From the NCBI RefSeq assembly GCF_026184235.1, contig NZ_CP110806.1:3782001-3846000 (forward strand): 64,000 bases of DNA. The letters are read 5' to 3'. The notes below the pieces were generated by a model. The model did not search any database, had not been told where the DNA came from, and saw nothing but the letters and a program-made list of their open reading frames with translations. A program made the position numbers and the translations under genes. Origin of the DNA: Cellulomonas sp. S1-8 (GTDB lineage Bacteria > Actinomycetota > Actinomycetes > Actinomycetales > Cellulomonadaceae). Below, piece by piece: positions 27,090-37,172 of this stretch (its first letter is position 1; the number at the start of each line of letters is the position of its first letter).

Positions 27090-27671
27090 TCACCGGCCGA
27101 CAGCGACACTCACCCCTGCTCCGGATTCACAGTCCTCGGTGGCCGGGTTCAGCACCTGGAACATCGCGTGGTCCTGCCAGGTGCCCGCGATACGCAGGTA
27201 CTGCGGCGCCGTGCCGTACCGCGTGAACCCGTTGCGCTCGAGCACCCGCTGGGACGCGGTGTTGTGCACCAGCGTCTCCGCCTGGACGCGGTGCAGACGG
27301 AGCTCGCCGAACGCGACGTCCAGCATCTCCGCCACCGCGGCCGTCGCTAGGCCACGGCCGTTGTTCGCCTCCGCGACCCAGTAGCCCAGCGCGCACGACT
27401 GCAGAGCCCCGCGGACCACGCCGGACAAGGTCGCCCGGCCCACCACGCGCCCCTCGTCGAGGACGACGTGGACGCGGCCGAGGCCACGCCCTGCCAGGTC
27501 GATCGCGTCACGGACCACGTCGCGCTGCCCGGCGGGCGTGAAGTACGCGTCGTCGCGGACCGACTGCCACGGGGCGAGGAAGGCGCGGTTGGCGACGAGG
27601 ACGTCGACGAGCGCGGGCACGTCGTCGAGGGTGATCGGGCGGGTCGTCCTTGGGTGGGTCACGTCCCCCAT
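27090..27671 (-). CDS. GNAT-family N-acetyltransferase, RimJ/RimL type
   Basis: A 193-residue acetyl-CoA-dependent acetyltransferase. The acetyl-CoA loop is NNGRGLATAAV, followed by HRVQAETLVHNTASQRVLERNGF, the C-terminal signature of RimJ/RimL and related enzymes that acetylate protein N-termini or small amines. The ATG at 27671 gives the usual N-terminus; the frame stays open into repeat cluster D, where the motif would be read as REQSS, so I reject that longer start. The substrate is unknown. Confidence 0.88.
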   Translation of the reverse strand: MGDVTHPRTTRPITLDDVPALVDVLVANRAFLAPWQSVRDDAYFTPAGQRDVVRDAIDLAGRGLGRVHVVLDEGRVVGRATLSGVVRGALQSCALGYWVAEANNGRGLATAAVAEMLDVAFGELRLHRVQAETLVHNTASQRVLERNGFTRYGTAPQYLRIAGTWQDHAMFQVLNPATEDCESGAGVSVAVGR

Positions 27672-27711
27672 CCTCTCGGGCTCGCCACGGTCCGCCCGCA
27701 CCCCGGCGTGA

Positions 27712-27839
27712 CTGGATTGCTCTCTCGCGCCCATCAAGTGGAGCTGGATTGCTCACTCACGAGGTGGTGAGAGAGCAATCCAGCCCCGGGGCGGCTGGAT
27801 TGGACTCTCACGCCCATGGGGGGTGAGAGGTCGATCCAG
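27712..27839. repeat. Dispersed palindromic repeat, cluster D
   Basis: Five copies: 27712-27726 (inverse, exact), 27744-27758 (inverse, one mismatch), 27769-27783 (direct, exact), 27795-27809 (inverse, diverged) and 27825-27839 (direct, GAGAGGTCGATCCAG). The second and third form a long hairpin, as may the fourth and fifth. The cluster follows the GH43 gene stop and precedes the GNAT gene on the same strand, so it probably separates the two transcripts. Confidence 0.85.
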
Positions 27840-27851
27840 CCCGTGCCGGCA

Positions 27852-29405
27852 TCAGTCGGTCGGCGTGTACTCCACGCGCTCGATGTGGGCGATGGTCTGC
27901 GTCGGGCGGCCGTTGCTCGTGCCGTAGACGCCGAGCCACAAGCCCAGGAAGCCGCCGGTCGCGACGGTGTCGAGGTCGGTCGCCAGGGCCGAGCCGACGA
28001 CGACGGGTGCGTCGTCGCCCGCACCGACGAGCAGGTCCAGGTCCACGCCGCGCGCACGGACGACGAGGGTGAGCGGGGAACCGCCGGTCACCGACGCCTC
28101 GCCGAGGACACGGTCCTCGTCGCGCTGCCGGTGCACGACCTGCGCGCGGACGACACCGTCCTGGGTGGTGACGGCCAGGCGCACGTGGTCCTTCTCGGAC
28201 TGCCGCACGGCCACCCCGACCTCCTCACCCTCGGCGAGGTCGACCCCCACCCGCACCGTGAGGTCGGCGTCCTGGTGCTGCAGCCGCACCCCGAGGAACG
28301 CGGGGACCTCGACGTCGGCGAGGGTCGCGGCGCGCAGCGGCAGGTCCCAGCCGTCGCCCGCGGGCGTGGCGACCTGGGTGGGCAGCGCGCGCACGGCGGT
28401 CCACCGCGGGTCGTCCGACGGCACCGCACCCGAGGTCAGCCCCTGGACCAGGCCCCGCGCGGGGCCCGTCGCGAACGGCACCTCGACCTCGTCGGGCACC
28501 CGCCCGACGCCCGGCGCGAACACCGGCCAGCCGTCCTCCCAGACCACGGGGACGAGGAACGTCTCGCGGCCCAGCGGGTAGTGGTAGCCGCCGTACGTGC
28601 GCATGGCCAGCAGCACGGCCCACCAGCTGCCGTCGGCCGCCTCCACGAGGTCCGCGTGGCCCGCCCCGACCACCGGGTACTGCCGCCCCAGGTGCCGGTG
28701 CGTGAGGATCGGGTTGCCCCGGGTGCCCACGTACGGGCCGGTCACGGACTCCGACTGGGCGATGCTCTCGGCGTGGTGGAACTCGGTGCCGGCCTCGGCC
28801 GCCATCAGGTAGTACGTGCCGTCGACCTTGTAGAGGTGCGGGGCCTCGGCCCAGACGGCGCCCTTCACGGCCCCGGACCACACCACGTGCTCCGGGCCTG
28901 TGAGCTTGGTGGTCGCGGGGTCGAGCTCGCGGATCCACACCTCGGTCTGGTGGAACCACTCCGGCTCGCGCGCCAGGCGGGTGCCGTGCACCCAGATGCG
29001 GCCGTCGTCGTCGAAGAAGATCGACGGGTCGATGCCGTCGGCGTCGAGCCACATCGGGTCCGACCACGGGCCGGCCGGGTCCGTCGCCGTCATGACGAAG
29101 TTGCCGCCCGGGTTGCCGTGCGGCTGGCCGACGAGCGTGCAGATGACCCAGAACAGGCCGTCGTGGTGCCGGATCGTCGGCGCGTAGAGGCCACCGGAGG
29201 ACGCGATGCCGGTGTAGTCGAGCTGACCGGGCCGGTGGACGACGTGGCCGATCTGCTCCCAGGTCACCAGGTCCCGGCTGTGCAGCACCGGCAGGCCCGG
29301 CAGGTACTCGAACGTCGAGGTCACCAGGTAGTAGTCGTCACCCACCCGGCAGATCGACGGGTCCGGGTAGCACCCGGGAAGGATCGGGTTCTGGACCGTG
29401 CTCAT
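27852..29405 (-). CDS. Glycoside hydrolase family 43 (beta-xylosidase / alpha-L-arabinofuranosidase)
   Basis: A 517-residue GH43 enzyme, subgroup with a C-terminal beta-sandwich. The five-bladed propeller (about residues 1-320) holds the three catalytic acids: Asp15 in YPDPS (base), Asp126 in GIDPSIF (pKa modulator) and Glu187 in WAEAPHLYK (acid). There is no signal peptide, so it acts on imported xylo- or arabino-oligosaccharides. It is the last gene of an operon after an oligosaccharide ABC importer, which supports that role. ATG at 29405. Confidence 0.93.
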   Translation of the reverse strand: MSTVQNPILPGCYPDPSICRVGDDYYLVTSTFEYLPGLPVLHSRDLVTWEQIGHVVHRPGQLDYTGIASSGGLYAPTIRHHDGLFWVICTLVGQPHGNPGGNFVMTATDPAGPWSDPMWLDADGIDPSIFFDDDGRIWVHGTRLAREPEWFHQTEVWIRELDPATTKLTGPEHVVWSGAVKGAVWAEAPHLYKVDGTYYLMAAEAGTEFHHAESIAQSESVTGPYVGTRGNPILTHRHLGRQYPVVGAGHADLVEAADGSWWAVLLAMRTYGGYHYPLGRETFLVPVVWEDGWPVFAPGVGRVPDEVEVPFATGPARGLVQGLTSGAVPSDDPRWTAVRALPTQVATPAGDGWDLPLRAATLADVEVPAFLGVRLQHQDADLTVRVGVDLAEGEEVGVAVRQSEKDHVRLAVTTQDGVVRAQVVHRQRDEDRVLGEASVTGGSPLTLVVRARGVDLDLLVGAGDDAPVVVGSALATDLDTVATGGFLGLWLGVYGTSNGRPTQTIAHIERVEYTPTD

Positions 29406-29458
29406 GCGTGGTCGACCTCCATGTCGATCAGGGTGGTGCCAGGTGCGTGCTGCAGTAC

Positions 29459-30343
29459 TCAGCCCTTGACGGCGCCGGTGAGCCCACCGACGATGCGCCG
29501 CTCAAACATCGAGAAGAAGACCAGGGCGGGGATCATCGACAACGACACGAACGCCAGCACGCGGGCGGTGTCGACCGAGTACTGCGAGGCGAACGACTGC
29601 ACGCCCAGCGGCAGCGTGTACATCACCTCGTCGTTGAGGATGAACAGCGGCAGCATGTAGCTGTTCCAGCTCGCGACGAACGCGAGGATGCCGACCGTCA
29701 CGACACCCGGCAGGGACAGCGGGACGACCATCCTGACGAAGAACCCGAGCCGGCTCGCACCGTCGATCGACGCGGCCTCCTCCAGCTCCTTGGGGATGGC
29801 CCGCAGGAACGGCACGAGGATGATGACGGTCACCGGGAGCGCGAACGCGATCTGCGGCAGGATGATGCCGGCCAGGGTGTTCATCAGGCCGAGGTTCTTG
29901 ATGAGGATGTACAGCGGCGTGATGGCCACGGTCATGGGGAACATCAGGCCCGCCGCGAACAGCGAGTACATCGCCCCCCGGCCGTTGAACCGGTAGCGGG
30001 CCAGCACGTAGCTCGCCATGAGACCGAGGACCACCACGCCGGCCGTCGTCGCGATGCCGGCGATCGCGGAGTTCGCCGCCTGCTGCCAGAACAGCGAGCT
30101 GGTGAGCACCGACGAGTAGTTGCCCCACTCCCACGTGGTGGGGAACCCGGACGGGTCCGCGGTGATCTGCGAGTTCGTCCGCAGCCCGCCGAGGATGATG
30201 AAGGCGACGGGTCCGATGCACAGGCCCACGAGCAGCCACGCGACCACATACACCACCGGGTTGACCCGCTCGAGCGTCGATCCGCGGCGGCGCTTGGGCA
30301 CCGGGGGCCTGGCCGGGGTCGTCGGCACGGCGACGGCAGTCAT
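29459..30343 (-). CDS. Carbohydrate ABC transporter permease, MalG type
   Basis: A 294-residue permease with six probable TM segments. The EAA loop motif EAASIDGASRLGFFVRMVVPLSLPG, which contacts the ATPase, is near residue 195. It works with the MalF-type permease encoded just before; TGATG joins the two genes. No ATPase gene is in this operon, as is common in actinobacteria, where one shared MsiK-type ATPase serves many importers. Confidence 0.92.
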   Translation of the reverse strand: MTAVAVPTTPARPPVPKRRRGSTLERVNPVVYVVAWLLVGLCIGPVAFIILGGLRTNSQITADPSGFPTTWEWGNYSSVLTSSLFWQQAANSAIAGIATTAGVVVLGLMASYVLARYRFNGRGAMYSLFAAGLMFPMTVAITPLYILIKNLGLMNTLAGIILPQIAFALPVTVIILVPFLRAIPKELEEAASIDGASRLGFFVRMVVPLSLPGVVTVGILAFVASWNSYMLPLFILNDEVMYTLPLGVQSFASQYSVDTARVLAFVSLSMIPALVFFSMFERRIVGGLTGAVKG

Positions 30344-31356
30344 CACTTCGTCCCTCCCGTGAGCGCACCCTCGGTGTCGCGCCGGAGCACGAAGCGCTGG
30401 TACGTGAGCGCGATGACCAGCGAGATGAGGAACAGCACGACGGCCACCGCGTTGCCGAAGCCGTAGTTCCCGGCGTTGCGCCCGTTGAGCACCATGTACG
30501 TCGCCATCGTCGAGGTGCCGGCCGTGGCGGACACGTACTGGCCCCAGATGATGTAGACGAGGTCGAACAGCTGCAGCGCCCCGATGATCGACAGGAACGC
30601 CCAGATCCGCATCGTGGGCCCGAGCAGCGGCAGCGTGATGCTGCGCTGCGCCTGCCAGAACGACGCCCCGTCGATCGCGGCGGCCTCGTGCAGCTCCTCG
30701 GGGATCGACTGCAGCCCCGCGAGGAAGAGGATCACGGCGAAGCCGATGTACTTCCAGGTGATGATGATCATCAGCGACCAGATCGCGATGTCGGGGTCGG
30801 ACAGCCAGTCGACCGCCCAGGACTCGAGCCCGATCTTCGTGAGGAACCCGTTCACCGCGCCCGTCGTCTGGAGCATCAGGCTCCAGCCGACGCCGACGAT
30901 GACCTCGGAGATGACGTAGGGCACGAAGATCAGCACCCGGATGACCGAGCGCCCGCGCATCCGTCGGTTGAGCAGCAGCGCGAGCGCCACCGCGGCGGGT
31001 CCCTGCATCACCAGCGACATCACGACGATGAAGCCGTTGTGCCGCAGCGCGTCCTGGAACGTCGGGTCCTGCAGGATCGCGACGTAGTTCTGCAGCCCGA
31101 TGAAGTCGGTGGCCGGGCCGTAGCCCTTCCACCGGAAGAACCCGTAGTACGCCGCCATGACGACGGGGAAGATCACGAACGCGACGAAGACGACGATCGC
31201 CGGGCCGGCGAGCAGGGCGATCTCTGCCCGCTGGCGCCAGTCGATCCCGCGGGGCCGACGGGCCGGGGACGGTGCCGTACGGGCACCGTCCCCGGCCGCG
31301 GGGCCGGCCCCGGGCGACGTCGCCTCCAGCGCGTTCCCGCCCTGGGAGCTGGTCAT
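30343..31356 (-). CDS. Carbohydrate ABC transporter permease, MalF type
   Basis: A 337-residue permease. A polar N-terminal tail of about 45 residues is followed by six TM segments, with the EAA-type loop HEAAAIDGASFWQAQRSITLPLLG near residue 245. It is the partner of the MalG-type permease downstream. The ATG at 31356 lies eight bases after the binding-protein stop codon. Confidence 0.92.
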   Translation of the reverse strand: MTSSQGGNALEATSPGAGPAAGDGARTAPSPARRPRGIDWRQRAEIALLAGPAIVVFVAFVIFPVVMAAYYGFFRWKGYGPATDFIGLQNYVAILQDPTFQDALRHNGFIVVMSLVMQGPAAVALALLLNRRMRGRSVIRVLIFVPYVISEVIVGVGWSLMLQTTGAVNGFLTKIGLESWAVDWLSDPDIAIWSLMIIITWKYIGFAVILFLAGLQSIPEELHEAAAIDGASFWQAQRSITLPLLGPTMRIWAFLSIIGALQLFDLVYIIWGQYVSATAGTSTMATYMVLNGRNAGNYGFGNAVAVVLFLISLVIALTYQRFVLRRDTEGALTGGTK

Positions 31357-31364
31357 GGAGGCTG

Positions 31365-32654
31365 CTACTCCTTGGCTGCCGCGGCGTTGACGGTCGCGAC
31401 GATGCTCTCGGCGTCGCCCTGACCGGCCAGCATCTCGACGACGGCCGTGTTCAGCGCGTTGCCGACGTTCTGACCGAACAGGGTGTCGAGCCACACCGAC
31501 ACGTACGCGGCGTCGTTGTACGCGGCGAGCACGTCCAGCAGGGCGGGGTCGGTGACGACGCCCTGTGCGTCCTTGCTGGCCGGGAGCGTCACGAACGCCT
31601 CGGCGAACGCCTCCTGGTTCTCCTTCAGGAGCAGGAAGTTGAGGAACTCGGCGCACTCCACCGGCGCATCGACGTGGCAGGTGAGGCCGTCGATGCCGCC
31701 CATCATCGCCGTCGGGTCGCCCGCGCCGCCGTCGACCGCCGGGAACGGGAACCAGCCGAGGTCGGCCAGCGGCTCGCCGTCCGGCGTCAGCCCGCCGATG
31801 ACGCCGGGGTCCCAGGCACCCATGAGCTCCATGGCGGCCTGGTGGTTGGCCACGAGGCCCGCCGAGGAACCGGCACCCTGCTGCGCGGTGGTCGTGAGGT
31901 AGCCCTCGTTGAAGGGCTCCTTCTCGGCGAACGCCGCGAACTCCTCGCCGGCCTGCGTCCAGCACGGGTCGTCGAAGCTGCGGTCGGCGGCGGCCGCGGC
32001 GATGGTCTCCTGCGAGCAGGCCCGCAGCGCGTAGAAGTAGTACCAGTGCGCGGCCGGCCACGCGTCCTTGGCACCCAGCGCGATCGGCTCGACGCCCGAC
32101 GCCTCGAGCTTGGCGACGGCGTCCTCCAGCTCGGCCATGGTCGTCGGCAGCGTCTCGATGCCGGCCGCGGCGAACAGGTCCTTGCTGTAGAAGATGCCGC
32201 CGGGCAGCACGGCGGTCGGGATGCCGTAGACCTTGTCGTCGATGGTGAAGGCGTCGATCGTCCCGCCCAGGGCGTCGCGCGTGGCGTCGTCGACCAGGTC
32301 GGTCAGGTCCATCACCTGGCCGGCCTCGACGATGTCGGCGAGCTTGCCGCCGCCGCGCGCCATGAAGATGTCCGGGGCGTCGCCGGAGTTCAGGGCGGTC
32401 TGCAGCTTGCCGTCCATCTCCTCGTTCTGGACGACCTGCAGGGTGATCTCGACACCGGGGTTCTCGGCCTCGAAGGCCGCCGCGATGTCCTCCTGGTAGG
32501 CCTTGCCGTCGTCGGTGGTGGAGTTGTGCCAGAACGTCATCTGGACCGCGCCGTCGCCGCCCGCACCGTCGTCGTCCGAGCCCGCGCAGGCGGTGAGCGC
32601 CAGGGCTCCCATGACCACCGCGGCCGCAGCCGCGAACGTCTTCTTCGTCGTCAT
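31365..32654 (-). CDS. Oligosaccharide-binding lipoprotein of a MalE/UgpB-type importer
   Basis: A 429-residue extracellular lipoprotein with lipobox LALTAC (Cys23), then an acidic Asp/Gly linker and a type II solute-binding fold (TFWHNSTTDDGKAYQEDI at the mature N-terminus). It should deliver xylo- or arabino-oligosaccharides to the MalF/MalG permeases; the GH43 enzyme at the end of the operon supports this class of substrate. The ATG at 32654 follows GAGGA. The frame stays open upstream to 32837, but that part has no signal-peptide character. Confidence 0.92.
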   Translation of the reverse strand: MTTKKTFAAAAAVVMGALALTACAGSDDDGAGGDGAVQMTFWHNSTTDDGKAYQEDIAAAFEAENPGVEITLQVVQNEEMDGKLQTALNSGDAPDIFMARGGGKLADIVEAGQVMDLTDLVDDATRDALGGTIDAFTIDDKVYGIPTAVLPGGIFYSKDLFAAAGIETLPTTMAELEDAVAKLEASGVEPIALGAKDAWPAAHWYYFYALRACSQETIAAAAADRSFDDPCWTQAGEEFAAFAEKEPFNEGYLTTTAQQGAGSSAGLVANHQAAMELMGAWDPGVIGGLTPDGEPLADLGWFPFPAVDGGAGDPTAMMGGIDGLTCHVDAPVECAEFLNFLLLKENQEAFAEAFVTLPASKDAQGVVTDPALLDVLAAYNDAAYVSVWLDTLFGQNVGNALNTAVVEMLAGQGDAESIVATVNAAAAKE

Positions 32655-32824
32655 CGTCTGTCCTCTTCGTCGAGTCGTCCGATCCCGATCCCGGACGCGT
32701 GCGCCGGGTGCCGCCTGGAGAGCCGGGATGCGCCGACCGGCTGCGCGCGCCACGCACGGACGCGCTCCGTCCCTCGTTGGACGGCTGCCGGACGCACCCG
32801 CGTCATGCCGGGCGACCGGTACCG

Positions 32825-32854
32825 ACTGTGGCAGCACGCGTGTGTAACGTCAAA
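32825..32854 (-). promoter_or_regulatory. Possible promoter of the oligosaccharide importer operon
   Basis: On the minus strand TTGACG (32854-32849) is followed after 18 bases by CACAGT (32830-32825), in a locally less GC-rich stretch about 170 bases before the binding-protein ATG. The -10 is weak. The long leader between it and the ATG shows no other element I can name. Confidence 0.35.
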
Positions 32855-32912
32855 CCTGCACAACACCGTCGGATGGGACCCCGGCGTGGCGCGCCTCTCG
32901 GCGCGCACGACG

Positions 32913-32944
32913 AAGGCCCCGGCCCCTTGCGGGGCCGGGGCCTT
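32913..32944 (-). terminator. Strong hairpin after clpC
   Basis: AAGGCCCCGGCCCC at 32913-32926 pairs perfectly with its complement at 32931-32944 across TTGC, 19 bases beyond the clpC stop. The A/T ends give a short U-run on either strand, so it may work both ways. It separates clpC from the sugar importer operon. Confidence 0.8.
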
Positions 32945-32963
32945 GCGTCGGTGGTGCCGGCGG

Positions 32964-35546
32964 TCAGGAGGCCGGGGCGAGACCCGTGCCGCCGTCGCCG
33001 CGGGCCGTGGCCGGCGGGGCGGGCGGGACGTCGGTGCCGGAGTGCGGGGTCCCGACGGCCGCGCCGACGACCAGGGGCTCCTTGTCGCGGGTGCTGCGCG
33101 GGACGCCCGTGAAGATGAACTCCCCGAGCAGACCCTCGCCCTGCGCGTCGACGATGACCGTCTGACCGGCCTTCAGCTCGCCGAACAGGATCTTCTCGGA
33201 CAGGGCGTCCTCGATCTCCCGCTGGATCGCACGGCGCAGCGGCCGGGCGCCCAGGACCGGGTCGTAGCCCTTCTCCGAGAGCAGCTTCTTGGCCGCGGGC
33301 GTGATCTCGATGTCCATGTCCTTGTCGCGCAGGCGCTTGGCCAGCTTGGCGATCATGAGGTCGACGATCTGGAAGATCTCGGGCTGCGAGAGCTGCGGGA
33401 AGACCACCACGTCGTCGACGCGGTTGAGGAACTCGGGACGGAAGTGCGTCTTGAGCTCGTCGTTGACCTTCGCCTTCATGCGCTCGTAGTCCGTCGCGAG
33501 CTCGCCACCGGCCTGGAAGCCGGTCATGACGCCCTTGGCGATGTCCCGCGTGCCGAGGTTCGTGGTCATGATGATCACGGTGTTCTTGAAGTCGATGACG
33601 CGGCCCTGCGAGTCGGTCAGGCGACCGTCCTCGAGGATCTGCAGCAGCGAGTTGAAGATGTCGGCGTGCGCCTTCTCGACCTCGTCGAACAGGACGACGG
33701 AGAACGGCTTGCGGCGCACCTTCTCGGTGAGCTGACCACCCTCGTCGTACCCGACGTACCCGGGGGGCGACCCGAACAGCCGCGACACCGTGTGCTTCTC
33801 GGAGAACTCCGACATGTCGAGCTGGATGAGCGCGTCCTCGTCCCCGAAGAGGAACTCGGCCAGCGCGCGGGCCAGCTCGGTCTTGCCGACGCCCGTGGGT
33901 CCGGCGAAGATGAACGACCCACCGGGACGCTTCGGGTCCTTGAGGCCCGCCCGCGTGCGGCGGATGGCCTGCGACAGCGCCTTGATGGCCGCGTCCTGGC
34001 CGACGACCCGCTTGTGCAGGTTGTCCTCCATGTGGAGCAGGCGGCTGGACTCCTCCTCGGTGAGCTTGAACACCGGGATGCCCGTGGCGTTCGCCAGCAC
34101 CTCGGCGATGAGCTCCTCGTCGACCTCGGCGACGGCGTCCAGGTCGCCGTTCTTCCAGGCCTTCTCCTTCTCGATGCGCTTGAGCCCGAGCTGCTTCTCC
34201 TCGTCGCGCAGGCGCGCAGCCTTCTCGAAGTCCTGCTCGTCGATCGCGGACTCCTTGTCGCGACGCGTCTCGGCGATCTGCTCGTCGAGCTCGCGCAGCT
34301 CCGGCGGGGCCGTCATGCGACGGATCCGCAGGCGCGCACCGGCCTCGTCGACCAGGTCGATCGCCTTGTCCGGCAGGTACCGGTCGTTGACGTACCGGTC
34401 GGCCAGGGTCGCAGCGGCGACGAGCGCGGCGTCCGTGATGGAGACGCGGTGGTGCGCCTCGTAGCGGTCGCGCAGGCCCTTGAGGATCTCGATCGCGTGC
34501 TGCAGGTTCGGCTCGGCGACCTGGATCGGCTGGAAGCGACGCTCCAGGGCCGGGTCCTTCTCGACGTACTTGCGGTACTCGTCGAGCGTCGTGGCACCGA
34601 TGGTCTGCAGCTCGCCGCGCGCCAGCATGGGCTTGAGGATCGACGCGGCGTCGATCGCGCCCTCGGCGGCACCCGCGCCGACGAGGGTGTGGATCTCGTC
34701 GATGAACAGGATGATGTCGCCGCGCGTGCGGATCTCCTTGAGGACCTTCTTCAGGCGCTCCTCGAAGTCACCGCGGTAGCGGGAGCCGGCGACCAGCGCG
34801 CCGAGGTCGAGCGTGTAGAGCTGCTTGTCCTTCAGCGTCTCCGGCACGTCACCGCGCACGATGTCCTGCGCGAGACCCTCGACGACGGCCGTCTTGCCGA
34901 CGCCGGGCTCACCGATCAGCACCGGGTTGTTCTTGGTGCGGCGGGACAGCACCTGCATGACCCGCTCGATCTCCTTCTCGCGCCCGATGACCGGGTCGAG
35001 CTTGCCGTCGCGGGCCGCCTGCGTGAGGTTGCGGCCGAACTGGTCGAGCACGGCCGACCCGGACGGCTGCCCCTCGGCGGGGCCGCCCGACGCCACGGGC
35101 TCCTTGCCCTGGTAGCCGGAGACGAGCTGGATGACCTGCTGGCGCACGCGGTTGAGGTCGGCGCCCAGCTTGTTGAGGACCTGCGCGGCGACACCCTCGC
35201 CCTCGCGGATCAGGCCGAGCAGGATGTGCTCGGTGCCGATGTAGTTGTGGCCGAGCTGCAGCGCCTCGCGCAGCGACAGCTCCAGGACCTTCTTGGCGCG
35301 CGGCGTGAAGGGGATGTGACCCGACGGGGCCTGCTGGCCCTCGCCGATGATCTCCTGCACCTGGGCGCGGACCGCCTCCAGGGAGATCCCGAGCGACTCC
35401 AGGGCCTTGGCCGCGACACCCTCACCCTCGTGGATGAGTCCCAGGAGGATGTGCTCGGTGCCGATGTAGTTGTGGTTGAGCATCCGCGCCTCTTCCTGGG
35501 CGAGGACGACCACGCGACGGGCTCGGTCCGTGAATCTCTCGAACAT
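32964..35546 (-). CDS. clpC: ATP-dependent Clp protease ATP-binding subunit ClpC
   Basis: An 860-residue Hsp100 unfoldase that feeds proteins into the ClpP peptidase. In order: two Clp N-repeats (about residues 1-145), AAA domain 1 with Walker A GEPGVGKT (Lys218), a UVR-containing middle domain (about 400-470), AAA domain 2 with Walker A GPTGVGKT (Lys555), and a Pro/Ala-rich tail. ATG at 35546 with AGGAG upstream; an in-frame GTG two codons earlier is less well placed. A possible ClgR box lies about 115 bases upstream. It is divergent from the TelA-PknG operon. Confidence 0.97.
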   Translation of the reverse strand: MFERFTDRARRVVVLAQEEARMLNHNYIGTEHILLGLIHEGEGVAAKALESLGISLEAVRAQVQEIIGEGQQAPSGHIPFTPRAKKVLELSLREALQLGHNYIGTEHILLGLIREGEGVAAQVLNKLGADLNRVRQQVIQLVSGYQGKEPVASGGPAEGQPSGSAVLDQFGRNLTQAARDGKLDPVIGREKEIERVMQVLSRRTKNNPVLIGEPGVGKTAVVEGLAQDIVRGDVPETLKDKQLYTLDLGALVAGSRYRGDFEERLKKVLKEIRTRGDIILFIDEIHTLVGAGAAEGAIDAASILKPMLARGELQTIGATTLDEYRKYVEKDPALERRFQPIQVAEPNLQHAIEILKGLRDRYEAHHRVSITDAALVAAATLADRYVNDRYLPDKAIDLVDEAGARLRIRRMTAPPELRELDEQIAETRRDKESAIDEQDFEKAARLRDEEKQLGLKRIEKEKAWKNGDLDAVAEVDEELIAEVLANATGIPVFKLTEEESSRLLHMEDNLHKRVVGQDAAIKALSQAIRRTRAGLKDPKRPGGSFIFAGPTGVGKTELARALAEFLFGDEDALIQLDMSEFSEKHTVSRLFGSPPGYVGYDEGGQLTEKVRRKPFSVVLFDEVEKAHADIFNSLLQILEDGRLTDSQGRVIDFKNTVIIMTTNLGTRDIAKGVMTGFQAGGELATDYERMKAKVNDELKTHFRPEFLNRVDDVVVFPQLSQPEIFQIVDLMIAKLAKRLRDKDMDIEITPAAKKLLSEKGYDPVLGARPLRRAIQREIEDALSEKILFGELKAGQTVIVDAQGEGLLGEFIFTGVPRSTRDKEPLVVGAAVGTPHSGTDVPPAPPATARGDGGTGLAPAS

Positions 35547-35659
35547 GTGCACTCCTCACGAGCGGCGTGCCCCGGTGGCACCGCGCAGCAGGGGTTTGCG
35601 CGGAGCCGACGAAGCGGCGTGTTTCGATGCTAACGGCGGGGTACCCCCCGGACGTCCTC

Positions 35660-35678
35660 TGTTCGCCGCAGGCGGAGA
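35660..35678. promoter_or_regulatory. Candidate ClgR box upstream of clpC
   Basis: The stretch with core TTCGCCGCAGGCGGA matches most of the ClgR consensus recalled for corynebacteria and related species (WNNWCGCYNANRGCGWWS), with one core mismatch at the A. It lies about 115 bases before the clpC ATG. ClgR activates clpC and clpP genes in several actinobacteria. The 372-base divergent gap 35547-35918 holds no other element I can support. Confidence 0.45.
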
Positions 35679-35918
35679 GCGCGGGGACCTGCTGCCGCAC
35701 CGACGCGGAGCGCGCCGTCCTGACCGGAAAAGTGCGCGACCTCGAAGCCGCTGTCCGGCAACGACGCCGCACCGAGGCGACACCCGCCCGCCGACCGGTG
35801 GAACCACCGCCACCGTCCGACCGTTCTGCTCAGCACGGCCGGGCGTTCCGGTACCGTGACCAGCACCGTCGTCGTCCGACGTCAGCCGCGCCACCAGCGC
35901 CTCCCAGGAGGACCTCCG

Positions 35919-37136
35919 ATGACCCAGCCGAGCCCCCTGCAGCCGCCCGCGTCGGCGTCCGCCTTCGCGCTGGAGGCGCCCGCGCCCGTCGCGGCCGTGG
36001 CCACGCACGACGCCCCGGCGATGGCCCCGCGCGTCGACCCCGCGGCCCTGCCGGGGCTGGACGCCAAGGTCGGCGCGTACCTGACCAGCCTCGACAACGT
36101 GCAGGCGGGGTCGCCGGAGTTCGCGGCGAAGGCCGACGACATCCGGCTCATGGGCGACTCGGACATCCGCGCGTCCGCGGACACGTCGAACCGGCTGCTG
36201 CAGGTCCCGGTGCGCGAGCTGCGCGAGGGCGGCGTCTCCGGGACGTCGCAGGTGAGCAAGTCCCTGCTGGACCTGCGCCGCACGGTCGAGGACCTCGACC
36301 CCTCCGAGAAGACGGTCGGGCGCAAGCTGCTGGGCATCCTGCCGTTCGGGGACACGCTCACCGACTACTTCCGCCGCTACGAGAGCTCGCAGAAGCAGAT
36401 CGACGCGATCGTCAAGGCGCTCTACCGGGGCCAGGACGAGCTGCGCAAGGACAACGCCGCGCTGAACCTGGAGAAGCAGAACCTCTGGGACGCGATGGGC
36501 CGCCTCAACCAGTACATCTACGTCGCGAGCTCGCTGGACACGCAGCTGTCCGCGAAGATCGCGCAGCTCGAGATCGCCGAGCCCGAGCGGGCGCGCGCGC
36601 TGCGCGAGGACGTCCTGTTCTACGTCCGCCAGAAGCACCAGGACCTGCTGACGCAGCTCGCGGTGTCGATCCAGGGCTACCTGGCGATCGACATCATCAT
36701 CAAGAACAACATCGAGCTCATCAAGGGCGTCGACCGGGCGACGACGACGACGGTCTCGGCGCTGCGCACCGCGGTGCTCGTGGCGCAGGCGCTGAACAAC
36801 CAGAAGCTCGTGCTCGACCAGATCACGGCGCTGAACACGACGACGTCGAACATGATCGCCTCGACGTCCAAGCTGCTGCGCGAGCAGTCGGTGGTGATCC
36901 AGCAACAGGCGGCGAGCGCGACGATCGGCCTGCCGCAGCTGCAGCAGTCGTTCTCCGACATCTTCGCGGCGATGGACTCGATCGACACGTTCAAGGTGCA
37001 GGCGCTGGACTCGATGGCGCAGACCGTCGGCGTGCTGGAGACCGAGACGGCGAAGGCCAAGCAGTACCTCGACCGCGTGTCGCGCTCGGACCGCACCGAG
37101 GTGGCGAGCGGGTCGCTCGACCTGGGCCTGCGCTGA
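35919..37136 (+). CDS. telA: TelA-family toxic-anion resistance protein
   Basis: A 405-residue soluble helical protein of the TelA/KlaA family, named for tellurite resistance, whose true biochemical role is still unclear. The Ala/Pro-rich first 50 residues are followed by long heptad-like helices; the characteristic FRRYESSQKQIDAIVKALYRGQDEL and DIIIKNNIELIKGVDRATTTT blocks are intact. ATG at 35919 with AGGAGG upstream. It is the first gene of a ten-gene signalling operon, an unusual place for telA. Confidence 0.9.
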   Translation: MTQPSPLQPPASASAFALEAPAPVAAVATHDAPAMAPRVDPAALPGLDAKVGAYLTSLDNVQAGSPEFAAKADDIRLMGDSDIRASADTSNRLLQVPVRELREGGVSGTSQVSKSLLDLRRTVEDLDPSEKTVGRKLLGILPFGDTLTDYFRRYESSQKQIDAIVKALYRGQDELRKDNAALNLEKQNLWDAMGRLNQYIYVASSLDTQLSAKIAQLEIAEPERARALREDVLFYVRQKHQDLLTQLAVSIQGYLAIDIIIKNNIELIKGVDRATTTTVSALRTAVLVAQALNNQKLVLDQITALNTTTSNMIASTSKLLREQSVVIQQQAASATIGLPQLQQSFSDIFAAMDSIDTFKVQALDSMAQTVGVLETETAKAKQYLDRVSRSDRTEVASGSLDLGLR

Positions 37137-37172
37137 CGCGCGGATGCACGGACGGCGTGAGGTGATGAGCAG

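Noticed and set aside
27672..27737. Longer start of the GNAT gene
   Set aside because: It would place repeat cluster D in the coding region and add an N-terminus foreign to the family.
31272..35633. Plus-strand open frame of 1453 codons
   Set aside because: It is a mirror of the clpC and sugar-binding-protein genes. Its composition is the Arg/Asp/Val/Leu mix of antisense frames in high-GC DNA, and no family motif is found.
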